From the NCBI GenBank assembly GCA_964534275.1, contig CAZHQG010000001.1:62001-126000 (forward strand): a stretch of 64,000 nucleotides of DNA, read 5' to 3'. The notes beneath the pieces were generated by a model, which worked only from the letters and a program-made list of their open reading frames with translations, did not search any database and was not told the DNA's origin. Positions 44,401 through 51,831 of the stretch are shown here, piece by piece. The stretch comes from HRBIN30 sp964534275. GTDB taxonomy: Bacteria; Desulfobacterota; Binatia; HRBIN30. The first letter of the stretch is position 1. The number at the start of each line of letters is the position of its first letter. The translations under genes and the position numbers were made by a program.

Positions 44401-45419
44401 AGTACGCCGGGGCGCGATACTACGACCCGGACTTGGGTCAGTTCGCCTCCCTCGACCCGGTGTTTTCATCCGGAAGCCCGTACGCCTACGCTGCTTGGAG
44501 TCCGGTGAACGTCACCGATGCCGGTGGAGCGTTTCTGGAGTTCATTGCCGTCATCGTCATCGGCATCTTGTTGTCGGCGGCCATCAACGCCATGGCTGCG
44601 GCTGCGCAAGGGCTACCACTGTCGAAAATTGGTCAAGCCGCCTTGGCCGGCGCTGTTACGGGTGCTGTGGCGGTGGGGCTGGGGATTATCGCGAGTAGTG
44701 TCGCCTTGACGTCGAGCGTCATCGCGGGGAACGTGAAACTCACCAGCCTCATGCAGGCTGTCGAAGGTTTAGCCAAGGTGGGAGCGCGGGCTGCGGTCAG
44801 CACGGTCACCTCGCAAGCCGCAAAAGCGATCGGCGAAGGTGCTGGATTCTCAGATGGTGCCGTAACAGCGCTTGGGATCCTGGGAGGATATGGCGGGACG
44901 CTGGCGTTCGACCATTTCGTTGCGGAGAACGCACTCCAGAACACCATCGAGAAAGCGTCGGGATGGGGCCGAGTGAGCAACACCCCGACGCACGATACCA
45001 TTACTGGCAAAGCTGCTACCGAGGCGGGGTTTGGTCCACTGCAGGTAGAAGCGATGGTGCAAGCGAATGAAGAACAGGACGCTGTGGGTGAACCGTTGTT
45101 GAGAAAGTGGTCTAGGTGGCTCAACAACGAAGACCACTTCGATTTGGCTGCCAAGCGGGCTGAAGCGTATCACGTCGGTCGAATCCAAGCTGGAGGGGAC
45201 AAGTTCTATCACCTCGGAGCAGCTTCCCACTACATTCAGGACCGGCATGCCTTTGGGCACATGTTAGTGGGAACCCATAAGTTCAAGAGTTGGTGGGGAA
45301 TGCCCGTTCGTCTCCTGATCCATCAAACCGTGGGCGGTGAGGTGACTCTGCACAACGCGGCAGCCGCTCGCACGTTTGAATTGTTTCAAAAGCACTCTCC
45401 AGTCAGACTGTCCGCTTAG
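38448..45419 (+). CDS. SpvB/RHS (YD-repeat) polymorphic toxin-like protein with zinc-phospholipase-like C-terminus
   Basis: 2323 residues. A signal peptide (1-24) leads into a SpvB-type N-terminal domain (about 30-300, with SATTEIPIVVPPGR and YGYGWDLPLG). FG-GAP/VCBS units follow (about 400-780; repeated DMNGDGLPD-type calcium loops), then many YD/RHS repeats (about 950-1820). Two membrane-like helices sit at about 1850-1905. The RHS core lies at about 1960-2025 (SGLQYAGARYYDPDLGQF). The last 300 residues are variable: a Gly/Ala-rich linker, then HDTITGKAA (His2182), NNEDHFD (His2230) and HYIQDRHAFGH (from His2261), resembling metal-binding His/Asp motifs of zinc-dependent phospholipase C/P1 nuclease. 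No immunity-type gene follows. ATG preceded by AAGGGG. Confidence 0.85.
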   Translation: MFYRTVGRVWFMLWLFVGGPAFGQSSAHGSKTGDGSTPFTGLGKAPEANMFVGSATTEIPIVVPPGRAGIQPTLRLVYTSHGGPSPYGYGWDLPLGQIQRSTRDGAVLCGRETDAFQLVLPNAQVECRLVGERCWPTVEESFLRIEYVSIINSWVVWDRSGRRYEFGGKPEGREPTFPLPGCTTFRWYLTRVEDLNGNFLTVDYETNARLDTSYPVRIRYTGNRRVGIEPTFEVRFVWRTTGFSCPGNQQSGRPCEDRIIDAIGGYPRELDRLLDRVEVVFNGQVVRSYGLEYEFDLPGAWRQRVGRVSFLSAVTLYDGRGYALARADGQPASTTFWYRDFRIDWAKFWAAPQVIPKPDYPWPIWPRQTDRTPYPQDLERDRKSIRRSVAWGPDRTTYRDVLDINGDGFADLVDVNRDCIRWRPDFTIESAGWDVYLGSAGGFANEPIRWGVRPLVEDEWGPFTDNCPGLRHTFTGETNVRTTIDVMDLDGDGFPDYVSSDPWRPSNRYWLLYRGRPPDHPGGEWRFEQPVLFPAPAGEIRRTELDMDFIGFSHGSADMADVIDMNGDGRPDYVAVVGGEIQVWHNLGTGFATTPVRFDSPWRLLRYTTRDGLQVAGMADMNGDGLTDQILARDLRVGTRYTGKWFVMINAGNSAVGPVEWVLPESPCGWNGIQHSLDSGRGDTVRELMDMNGDGLPDVVEACSRDGTGKWKIWLNRGAGFAPSPIIWSTGFPSIRDHEERSYSGAKVTYTYRDTFDIDGDQMVDAIVASADDSFPGQFAIYHHAQGAWCPSSNGTSCSSQPAPMVARNSFGLRPDLMIQSENGIGSVTILEYEPSTVWDNTDRNGVNRLPWVQWTVAEITRTDGLCGATSSACSADGEHEVSTQLLYAFGLYEPGAREFRGFRTVVEVQPSGHRKLRFFHQDAVRKGKQEASLLLTPDDQLLHYATESWGCVALQPNCQADPSTCPRVACPQVRSQEERFWTRLEESLRYDTTNYVIRTVAGSTNLSWDAYGNVTRTRRFGTGTSAVETVTVYYSWDEPWRYLVDRAAETWTVEEGKILEREWYSYDGAGNLTRKLAWVDPVPPGMQWMFATCPGGGLCTLSEIDYTPEGNVYRVADTWGRWTYTFYDEATFTYSVRTVDPMGFVVDQAYDPACGVKLRESVPYRPPASGVLASEWRYDGFCRLRAEYRPGDPTWLPEAPQGRPYREFAHVLGAPGRPTVIETRTLVGDRRWISRYELFDALGRPIQSQREGYVDGRRALVVEATRFYDRMGWNAAKVAPFVVRGRGGRYVVPTNSSGWTRYTYDALGRPTRTVLPDGAVTIQDHSVAWTTTTWDACAVARSCPGAITTERRDAFGRVVEITARSSSDGRLLQGTLRTYDGLGRLLTVTQADQTGAWNYATMVIHEYDTRGLLVRREDPNSGTWMYGYDPNGNRVYENDPAPGRHTSFCYDERDRIVAKYHSPGDTYAWRCGQEPAVAYRYDTYVDLVDAAGFGADAQGAVGRVTRVEERDTARGGWVISSIYYDAQGRPIATRLTLGLPGEPVSSAAVQRTYDQVGNVLTLRYPDGEVVRHKYDRAGQLYALLGSRIYARKITYDLFGRPSEIRFGNGTKDVRTYASGPGAFRLRTSETVRGAERLQSLAYENYSATGLIERIVDRGSTAGRPELDRSEAFAYDELGRLTRCTLSQSNATISYEYDALGNMVRKEGTRFSYDSYRPHRATAVDSGDSPLSYDANGNRIAKPGYRFEFNADNQLTSINDGMVEFYYDHTGTRVGERRAGSSWKRYYFGLTEAEPGYVTKFYFAGKILIASQRVGNGSFARSEDSAFAGITARWAANGYPVLHVFVRPDVGATVALILLTAAFVTLFAPGRGVRCLGIRVRPGVVVLLLLVWSAGTVPWPLLVSPAEAQSSLSEFRFFHLNHIGSTQMITDAGGRVVVHVRYTPYGGILGYFDADGRRIPTTQCATSHGCREFTGYEREPFSGLQYAGARYYDPDLGQFASLDPVFSSGSPYAYAAWSPVNVTDAGGAFLEFIAVIVIGILLSAAINAMAAAAQGLPLSKIGQAALAGAVTGAVAVGLGIIASSVALTSSVIAGNVKLTSLMQAVEGLAKVGARAAVSTVTSQAAKAIGEGAGFSDGAVTALGILGGYGGTLAFDHFVAENALQNTIEKASGWGRVSNTPTHDTITGKAATEAGFGPLQVEAMVQANEEQDAVGEPLLRKWSRWLNNEDHFDLAAKRAEAYHVGRIQAGGDKFYHLGAASHYIQDRHAFGHMLVGTHKFKSWWGMPVRLLIHQTVGGEVTLHNAAAARTFELFQKHSPVRLSA

Positions 45420-45475
45420 CGCGCACCGCGGTGGACGTGTGGGCTCTTCTGGTGAGCAGAGCCTTCCATGCAGAC

Positions 45476-45508
45476 GGGGCTGTGGGGCCGAGGGTGGCCC
45501 ACAGCCCC
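45476..45508. terminator. strong hairpin between convergent RHS and hydrolase genes
   Basis: An 11-bp perfect stem, GGGGCTGTGGG/CCCACAGCCCC, in the 102-base gap between two convergent stop codons. A weaker GGCTCT/AGAGCC hairpin lies just before it (45442-45463). There is no T-tract, so it is probably a bidirectional terminator by position. Confidence 0.6.
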
Positions 45509-45521
45509 AACGTTTGCTGGC

Positions 45522-47705
45522 TCAGGGAGCGATGGGGACTACGATGCGTGGTGCGCCGTGGTTCAGTGCGGAGCGGAGGAATTCGATGCGCTGCTCGCGC
45601 GCCTCTCTGGCGTCCTGTGCGCAGTAATGTCCTTCGCTGCCAATGCTGGGATGCAAAGCAGCGCAGCCAGGTGTGGGTGGGACATCGGCGATTCCAGTCG
45701 GCACGAACTGGAAGAACCCAGCCGTGGTGAGCGGATCGATGTTGCCCTGCAGCGGCCCGTCCACCGGAATCAGAAAGGGCACAGCCCGTTGCACCGGACG
45801 CAAATGAGGAAGGTCGAACAGCCAGGCGAGTGCTTCGGTTGCGTGGTTGGGCACGAGAGAGTCGTTGAGCCCTTCGGTCAAAAGCACGCTCGCCTTCTTG
45901 CGCGTTCCCGCCACCTCGAACGGCTCGCGATACACGAAGCGAGCATGATTGTGTTCGTCTTGACGATCGAACCCATGCTGGAACAGCGACATGGCAACCC
46001 AAACATCCGCGGGGGTCATGTTCGGAAAGACTTGGCCGAGAAGAAGCACGAAGTCGTCCGGCCGCTGGTGAATGAGTGTTTCCGTGAGGCGTGCCCCTCC
46101 CACCACCAAAGCCGCCGCGGCGATTTCGGGAGCGTAGGGCAACAACCCCGGCGCATAGTTTGCACCCTGACTGATGCCCACGTACGTGAGCGGCAACTGT
46201 GTGTCGAGTTCCGGAACGCCATCCGGAGCGCCCGCAGGCAGCAAATCCAGCGAACCGAGGCTTTGGAGCAGCCGGATAAAGGCGAGTTGTTCCGCATTGA
46301 GCTGCACCCAGTAGTCAGGAATCTTCCGATCTTGCACGAGGGCGAAGAAGACGGCTGTCACTTGCCGAGTGATGGCTTCTTCCGAGCTTGCTGCTCCGGC
46401 GCTCACTTCACGGTTCAAGTTGTCCGTAAAACCAGCCACAGCAAAACCGGCCCCGGCCAAGTAATCGCGGGCCTCGATGGGCACTTCCCGCTCGGCGGTG
46501 CCAGGGTTGCCGTGCTGGTACATGGTGAGCGGAACAGGTCCCTGCAAACTTGCCTTTGGCAGGGCGAGTACGAACGGTACCCGGTTGGTTTTCACTTGCC
46601 GCGGTTTGCCGTCGGGCCCACGCGCAAAGTACAGCCCGTCGCGCCAGTCGGGCGCCTCCCACACTCCGCGAACGATTGCGGCAACCGGACTGTCAGGCGA
46701 GCGTTCCGGTGTGACCGAAACGATCTCGAAGGGCGGCGGTGGAGCGGCGAGCACTTGTTCCTTGATGGCGCGTAAGTCGGAAGCAACGCTTTCCATGCTT
46801 CGAACCGACAAGCGAACGGCGAGAACCGCCCCTGCGGCGGTGTTGGGCTCGCGAGTGGCAACCGCCGCCAGCACTTCACGGGATAACGCGCGCACTTTGC
46901 GCACCGCGTCGCTATCCGTGCCTTGTTCGGTGCCAAGCACGCGCCGGAAGAATTGCGACGGACGAAACCGTTCACCGTTGGCGCCACGCAGGCGAGAACT
47001 TACTACGAACCCGTAGCGCCCCCCTGGGGTGAGCGAGACGGAGGGAAAAATCAACAGCGAGTGGCTGCGAATCCCCAGCACGTTTTGTTCGTTTCTGACC
47101 AACACACGGAAGGGCACGCGCGCACCGAACGTCGGAGAGCCTGCGGTCAAATCGAACAAACCAATGCTTGCTTCGTGCGCGAGCGATTCCGCGGGCGTCA
47201 GGGGAAGAGAGCTGAGGTCGGGAGCATCGCTCAGCTCGATCACGAAGTGGGCAATCGGGCTGAAACCATCGAGGCGGTTCACTTCGCGCAGCAAAATGCG
47301 AAAGATGCCGTTGACGTCGGCCGTAGCCACGGGCGGAGCGATGTCGAGGCGCACGCCCGTCGTCTGTTGGGGGTCGGCCACGAGCCAAAAGTCGTCAGGA
47401 AATGGATTCGTGCGACGACGGTCGTCCCGGTCGTAATACACGACCGGCCCGGGGCATCCTTCTAAGACGGCGCGCACCGCACGCACGACTTCGTCGATCG
47501 TGACATTCCCATTGCCATCGGCGTCGGCTGTTGGGCAGGCCGATCGTTGCTCTTCCTGCAGGAGGATTCGGACCGCCTGGACGACTTCGTCGATGGTGAC
47601 TTCCCCATCCCCGTTGCAGTCGCCTGTGCACTGCCCCCGAGCCTGAATTCCAGACAAGGCCACCAAGGCCACAACTCCTAGCACCAGACCGCGCAGCCGC
47701 CTCAT
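45522..47705 (-). CDS. secreted alpha/beta hydrolase with dockerin-like EF-hand module
   Basis: 727 residues. A signal peptide (1-24) is followed by a two-unit dockerin-like module (CTGDCNGDGEVTIDEVVQAV and ADADGNGNVTIDEVVRAV, about residues 25-88). A large hydrolase region follows, with the nucleophile elbow YVGISQGANYAPG (Ser in GxSxG-like context), TMYQHGNPG near the oxyanion strand, and a C-terminal His candidate in GSEGHYCAQD. This suggests an extracellular esterase or lipase with calcium-binding attachment. The ATG has GGAGGCGAC upstream. The open frame extending to 48545 is spurious. It is divergent from the decaheme cytochrome gene, which carries the same N-terminal module. Confidence 0.8.
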   Translation of the reverse strand: MRRLRGLVLGVVALVALSGIQARGQCTGDCNGDGEVTIDEVVQAVRILLQEEQRSACPTADADGNGNVTIDEVVRAVRAVLEGCPGPVVYYDRDDRRRTNPFPDDFWLVADPQQTTGVRLDIAPPVATADVNGIFRILLREVNRLDGFSPIAHFVIELSDAPDLSSLPLTPAESLAHEASIGLFDLTAGSPTFGARVPFRVLVRNEQNVLGIRSHSLLIFPSVSLTPGGRYGFVVSSRLRGANGERFRPSQFFRRVLGTEQGTDSDAVRKVRALSREVLAAVATREPNTAAGAVLAVRLSVRSMESVASDLRAIKEQVLAAPPPPFEIVSVTPERSPDSPVAAIVRGVWEAPDWRDGLYFARGPDGKPRQVKTNRVPFVLALPKASLQGPVPLTMYQHGNPGTAEREVPIEARDYLAGAGFAVAGFTDNLNREVSAGAASSEEAITRQVTAVFFALVQDRKIPDYWVQLNAEQLAFIRLLQSLGSLDLLPAGAPDGVPELDTQLPLTYVGISQGANYAPGLLPYAPEIAAAALVVGGARLTETLIHQRPDDFVLLLGQVFPNMTPADVWVAMSLFQHGFDRQDEHNHARFVYREPFEVAGTRKKASVLLTEGLNDSLVPNHATEALAWLFDLPHLRPVQRAVPFLIPVDGPLQGNIDPLTTAGFFQFVPTGIADVPPTPGCAALHPSIGSEGHYCAQDAREAREQRIEFLRSALNHGAPRIVVPIAP

Positions 47706-47940
47706 GTCGCCTCCAGTACCATCATTTCGGGGCCACACACAAACTGGGTTGATTGCACAAACTTGCATTTGCAGGTCTTCGCAGCTTCCCGAATCTGTGG
47801 CAGGGATGGAGCATGGCTGACGCGATCTTTCTGCTTGTGGTGAGCTTCGTTGAGCCGCGGCACAGTGCAGCGGGGTACGCCGGAAGCGACCACGCTGTGA
47901 GGACGGAGTGTAAAGGGACCCAAAAGTTCGAGGGGGGACG

Positions 47941-50391
47941 ATGATGGTTGCGACGAGTGGATGGAAGCAAGGAATCTTCGGTGCCATCGCAGCAGCGATG
48001 CTCGGGAGCGCATCTCCGGCAGTCGCCGTTTGCCCGGGCGATTGCAATGGAGATGGGCGCGTCGACATCAACGAGATCGTCTCTGCCGTGAACATTGCCT
48101 TGCAGGTCAGCTCGGTCTCTGTGTGTCCGGCCGCAGACGTCAGCGGCGATGGCGAGGTGACCGTCGACGAGATCCTGCAGGGGGTGCGAGCCGCGTTGGA
48201 AGGATGCCCGGCAACCCCCACGCCCACACCTGAGTTGCCGACGGCAACCGAGATTCCGACCGGCACACCGACACCAACCGGCACGACGCCACCGGAAGGT
48301 TCTCCTACGCCGTCGCCGACGGGCTCCCCTGCGGTCGAGCCCACGCCTGTCGGGCAAGGGGTCAAGTCGGCGATCGTAGGTGCGGCCTTCAATGAAAACG
48401 GGCAGTTGCAGGTGGTCTTTACCTTGACCGACGATGCTGGCGCGCCGCTGACCCCTGTCCTTTCGGCCACCCAGAACCCGCGCGAAGCCCGCGTTCGCTT
48501 CACCGTGGCACACGTCGAGCAGTACTCCGGAGGCGGGGAATTCAATCGGCAATTCGATCGCTACGTGAACGATATCAATCGGACCCGGCCTGCTTACGAT
48601 TCAGGTGGAACGCTGGAAACCATCGATGCTGCGCGTGGCCGATACCGGTACACGTTCCGGACCCAAGTGGCGAACGTCATCGCAGACGCCACATACACGG
48701 TTGCGCTGCAGGTCGACCGGACCCTCGATGGCGTCTTGCGAAGCTCCAATCCCGTGTTCGACTTCGTACCGGCCGGCGGCACACCTCGCATTCGTGAGGG
48801 CAGCACCACGGCCCAGTGCAATACCTGCCACGACCCGCTGATCCTTCACGGAAACCGTCGCGAGTTTCGCCTGTGCACGGTTTGCCACACAGAAGAGGCG
48901 GTCGATGCGAAGGGTACGAGCATCGGCATGGGCGTCATGGTGCACAAGATCCACCGAGGCAAGGAGTTACCATCGATCGTAAGGGGTGCTCCGGGCGCGA
49001 AGTACGCCATTTACAGCAGTTTCCTGCGACAGGATATCGTGTTTGCAGAAAAGCAGCCGGACGGCCGCGTCACTGGTGTCGGGTTTCCTCGGGCAATCGA
49101 AGATTGCTCCGTGTGTCACGCCAACGGAGCAACCGCAGAGTACCACCGCACGCGCCCGAGCACGGCGGCCTGCGCGGCGTGTCATGACGATGTGAACCCA
49201 TCGCTGCAGGAAACCGCTGCTGGCCCGCCCGGGACGAACCACTTTCAGGGTCGGGGGTTTGCCGATGGGGACTGCGCGTTCTGTCACGAGCCGGATTCGG
49301 GGAAGGAGTTCGACGTGTCTGTCGCCGGAGCTCATGTGGTGCCCGGTCGGTCTCGGCAACTGGCCGGGCTGGATGTGCAAATCACCGGGCTGGAAGACCA
49401 CAATCCCGGGCTCGTTCCGCTGGTCTCGTTCCGGGTGACGGACCGCTCGGGTACTCCGTTGACGCAACTTTCCGGCTTGAACCGCCTGGCCTTCACGCTG
49501 AGCGGCCCGACCACGGAATACTCGAAGATGCTCGTGGCCACAGCAGTAGGCGGTGGAGCTGCTGGGACGCTGACTGGTCCCGACGCACAGGGTACGTTCA
49601 CGTACCGGTTGCCATTTCCCTTGCCCGCGGATGCCACGGGCACGTGGGCGATCGGAACCGAAGCTCGGCGACAGGTCACCCTGGCCGCAGTCGATCCGAT
49701 CGAGCCGAAAGTGTTCCAAGAAGCTGCACGAAACCAGGTGGTGACCTTTAGCGTGGATGGTTCGGCACCGGTGGTACGCCGCGAGGTGGTGGAGGACCAA
49801 CGCTGTGCCCAGTGTCATGGGGAATTCTCGGTGGATTTCAGCGTTCACGGAAATTTGCGCAATTCCATCGAGTACTGCGTTGTTTGTCACAACCCGGAGC
49901 AAACTGACGGCGCTCGCCGCGCGCGCGATCCACAAGCCGTAGCCCGAGGCGAAGACACTGCCACCATCGACTTCAAAGTGCTGATTCACAAAATTCACAC
50001 GGGCGAGGACCTCGAACAAAAGCCCTACGTCGTTTACGGGTTCGGGCTCCCGCCGACGAACTTTACCCGCTTCGATTTCTCCGAGGTGCTTTTCCCCGGA
50101 GATCGCCGCAACTGCCAAACTTGCCATCTGCCGCAAACGTACTTGATCCCGCCCTTCCCGGGGCCCGCCCGCGGCTCGTTGCTGACCCACCTGGATCCAG
50201 CCACCGGCAGTGAAGTGGCTCACGGCCGCCTTGGCCCGATCACTGCAGCTTGTACCTCGTGCCACGATGGAACTGCTGCAGCGGCGCACGCGGCAACGCA
50301 GACCACGAGCGCTGGGCAGGAGGCGTGTGCGGTGTGCCACGCCGAGGGGCGGAGCTTCCCGGTGTCGGGTGCGCACGCGCGGGTCTTCTAA
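47941..50391 (+). CDS. OmcA/MtrC-family decaheme c-type cytochrome with N-terminal dockerin-like module
   Basis: 816 residues with ten CXXCH motifs. The signal peptide ends near SPAVAV. Residues about 30-97 are a two-unit dockerin-like EF-hand (CPGDCNGDGRVDINEIV, DVSGDGEVTVDEIL). A Pro/Thr/Gly linker spans about 98-140. A beta domain leads to hemes 1-5 (about 290-450; CNTCH, CTVCH, CSVCH, CAACH, CAFCH), a second beta domain (about 460-615), and hemes 6-10 (about 620-800). This beta-pentaheme-beta-pentaheme plan is that of MtrC/OmcA, cell-surface terminal reductases. No lipobox is seen; the EF-hand module may replace lipid anchoring (inference). First gene of the conduit operon, 102 bases before the porin. 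Confidence 0.93.
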   Translation: MMVATSGWKQGIFGAIAAAMLGSASPAVAVCPGDCNGDGRVDINEIVSAVNIALQVSSVSVCPAADVSGDGEVTVDEILQGVRAALEGCPATPTPTPELPTATEIPTGTPTPTGTTPPEGSPTPSPTGSPAVEPTPVGQGVKSAIVGAAFNENGQLQVVFTLTDDAGAPLTPVLSATQNPREARVRFTVAHVEQYSGGGEFNRQFDRYVNDINRTRPAYDSGGTLETIDAARGRYRYTFRTQVANVIADATYTVALQVDRTLDGVLRSSNPVFDFVPAGGTPRIREGSTTAQCNTCHDPLILHGNRREFRLCTVCHTEEAVDAKGTSIGMGVMVHKIHRGKELPSIVRGAPGAKYAIYSSFLRQDIVFAEKQPDGRVTGVGFPRAIEDCSVCHANGATAEYHRTRPSTAACAACHDDVNPSLQETAAGPPGTNHFQGRGFADGDCAFCHEPDSGKEFDVSVAGAHVVPGRSRQLAGLDVQITGLEDHNPGLVPLVSFRVTDRSGTPLTQLSGLNRLAFTLSGPTTEYSKMLVATAVGGGAAGTLTGPDAQGTFTYRLPFPLPADATGTWAIGTEARRQVTLAAVDPIEPKVFQEAARNQVVTFSVDGSAPVVRREVVEDQRCAQCHGEFSVDFSVHGNLRNSIEYCVVCHNPEQTDGARRARDPQAVARGEDTATIDFKVLIHKIHTGEDLEQKPYVVYGFGLPPTNFTRFDFSEVLFPGDRRNCQTCHLPQTYLIPPFPGPARGSLLTHLDPATGSEVAHGRLGPITAACTSCHDGTAAAAHAATQTTSAGQEACAVCHAEGRSFPVSGAHARVF

Positions 50392-50493
50392 GGCGCCCAC
50401 CACGGATGCGGCATGGCAGGATTTCTCCGAATGGGCGGGTGATGCTCGGACCGTGACCACGTGAGAGTAGGCTGGCACGGCTGGGAGAGGAAG

Positions 50494-51831
50494 ATGCGCT
50501 CACCGCTTTGCGGTGTCGTTTGCGTGGTGGCGGTCGGACTGAGCGCCTTGGCTCCATCGCATGCCGTGGAGTTCGGAGCCGGACTCTTGGGTACGGGCCA
50601 GGTGCGCGAGGGGGATCGGCCAGACTCCACCGAGGTCCCATCGAACCTGTACGGTGCGCTGCTTGGCAGCAACCTGCATCACGGCGTAGGCGGGGAGACG
50701 TACTTCCGTTTAGCTCGCGATTGGAGCCGAGCAGACGGAGCGACGGATTTTTATCTGGGATTTGTTCGCGTGCCCGCACGGGGGATCGAATTGTCTCTCG
50801 GGCGCCAAACGCTCGACGACGCGCCGGGCGCTCTGTACGTGGCGGACGCCGGTCGTATCCGCTTCGACCGCGGCGGCCGGTGGGCATTTTCCTTGTTCGG
50901 GGGTCAGCCCCGGTACTTCGAGCCGCTGCGCGGGCCGGAGATCGTCTCGCAGGACGAGCAGTTGTTCGGCGGAAGCGTGCGTCTGCGTTGGTCGCCGCAG
51001 GCCACGCTTGCCTTGAGCTTCCTGCAGTTGCAGCGCGAGCATCGGCGAGTCAACCAGCTAGCCGGTGCCGTGTGGCAACACACGGTGGCGCAGCTTGCTG
51101 GTCGTCCCCGCGTGTACGCACTCGCGTCCTATGACGCAGCGGAGGCCAGTCTACAGCAAGCGACCGTGGGCTCCGGAGTGGCCGTACATCCACGTGTCTT
51201 TCTCCGCTTGGAGGGTGCCTACTACAAGCCGCAGGAACGCTCCAAAGAGGTGTTGCCCGGACTCGATCGCTTTTCGGATCCTCTCTTTGCGCTCTTCTCT
51301 GCGAGCAGCCTGAAACAGGGGCGAGCAGGACTCCAGATTCGCTGGAAGCCCAATGTGTCGTGGTACGTGGACTATGCCTTCCAACGGTTCGAGGAGACAC
51401 CTGGACGGGCTGTCGATGGCCACCGGGGCAGCGTTGGGTTCGTCTGGCTTCCGGAAGGAGACGGATTGGAGATGGTGCGCTGGGAGTTTTACACGACCGA
51501 CAGTCGCGGCGGGCAATTGCAAGCAGGCCGTGCGTACTATGAAAACCGAGTGTACGAGCGTGTGCTCCTGCGAGGCAAAATCGAAGTGGCGCGATTCGAC
51601 AAGATCACGAATCAGTCCGACACGGTCGTCAGCAGCCGCATGGGCGTGGCGTACGAGTTGTTCCCCGGCCTGCTGGCCGAGCTGAACGTTGAGGGAAACC
51701 GCTCCCCACGGTTCGATCAAGAATTTCGGCTGGGGTTTTTCCTCACGTACAACGTACACTATCGCGACGGATGGGAAGCGCGGACTCTCGACCGACCCGT
51801 GTTGCGATTGCCGGGAGGTTGGGCAGGGTGA
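50494..51831 (+). CDS. outer-membrane beta-barrel protein of the cytochrome conduit
   Basis: A 445-residue secreted protein with a signal peptide (1-23, ending SHAVEF). Regular alternating strands follow, such as FYLGFVRVPARGIELSLG, WYVDYAFQRFE and LEMVRWEFYTTDS, and the protein is rich in aromatic girdle residues. No CXXCH motif. Shorter than MtrB (around 650-700 residues), so probably an 18-22 strand barrel. Its location between a decaheme surface cytochrome and periplasmic multiheme proteins suggests the porin sheath of a porin-cytochrome complex. Start chosen at the ATG after GGGAGAGGAAG; an in-frame GTG at 50461 is an alternative. Its stop overlaps the GTG of the next gene. Confidence 0.82.
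   Translation: MRSPLCGVVCVVAVGLSALAPSHAVEFGAGLLGTGQVREGDRPDSTEVPSNLYGALLGSNLHHGVGGETYFRLARDWSRADGATDFYLGFVRVPARGIELSLGRQTLDDAPGALYVADAGRIRFDRGGRWAFSLFGGQPRYFEPLRGPEIVSQDEQLFGGSVRLRWSPQATLALSFLQLQREHRRVNQLAGAVWQHTVAQLAGRPRVYALASYDAAEASLQQATVGSGVAVHPRVFLRLEGAYYKPQERSKEVLPGLDRFSDPLFALFSASSLKQGRAGLQIRWKPNVSWYVDYAFQRFEETPGRAVDGHRGSVGFVWLPEGDGLEMVRWEFYTTDSRGGQLQAGRAYYENRVYERVLLRGKIEVARFDKITNQSDTVVSSRMGVAYELFPGLLAELNVEGNRSPRFDQEFRLGFFLTYNVHYRDGWEARTLDRPVLRLPGGWAG

Noticed and set aside
47706..48545. Extension of the secreted hydrolase frame by 280 codons (minus strand)
   Set aside because: It lies antisense to the decaheme cytochrome start, has no signal peptide and a low-complexity Gly/Val stretch that mirrors the cytochrome's Thr/Pro linker. 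The internal ATG at 47705 has a ribosome site and a signal peptide.
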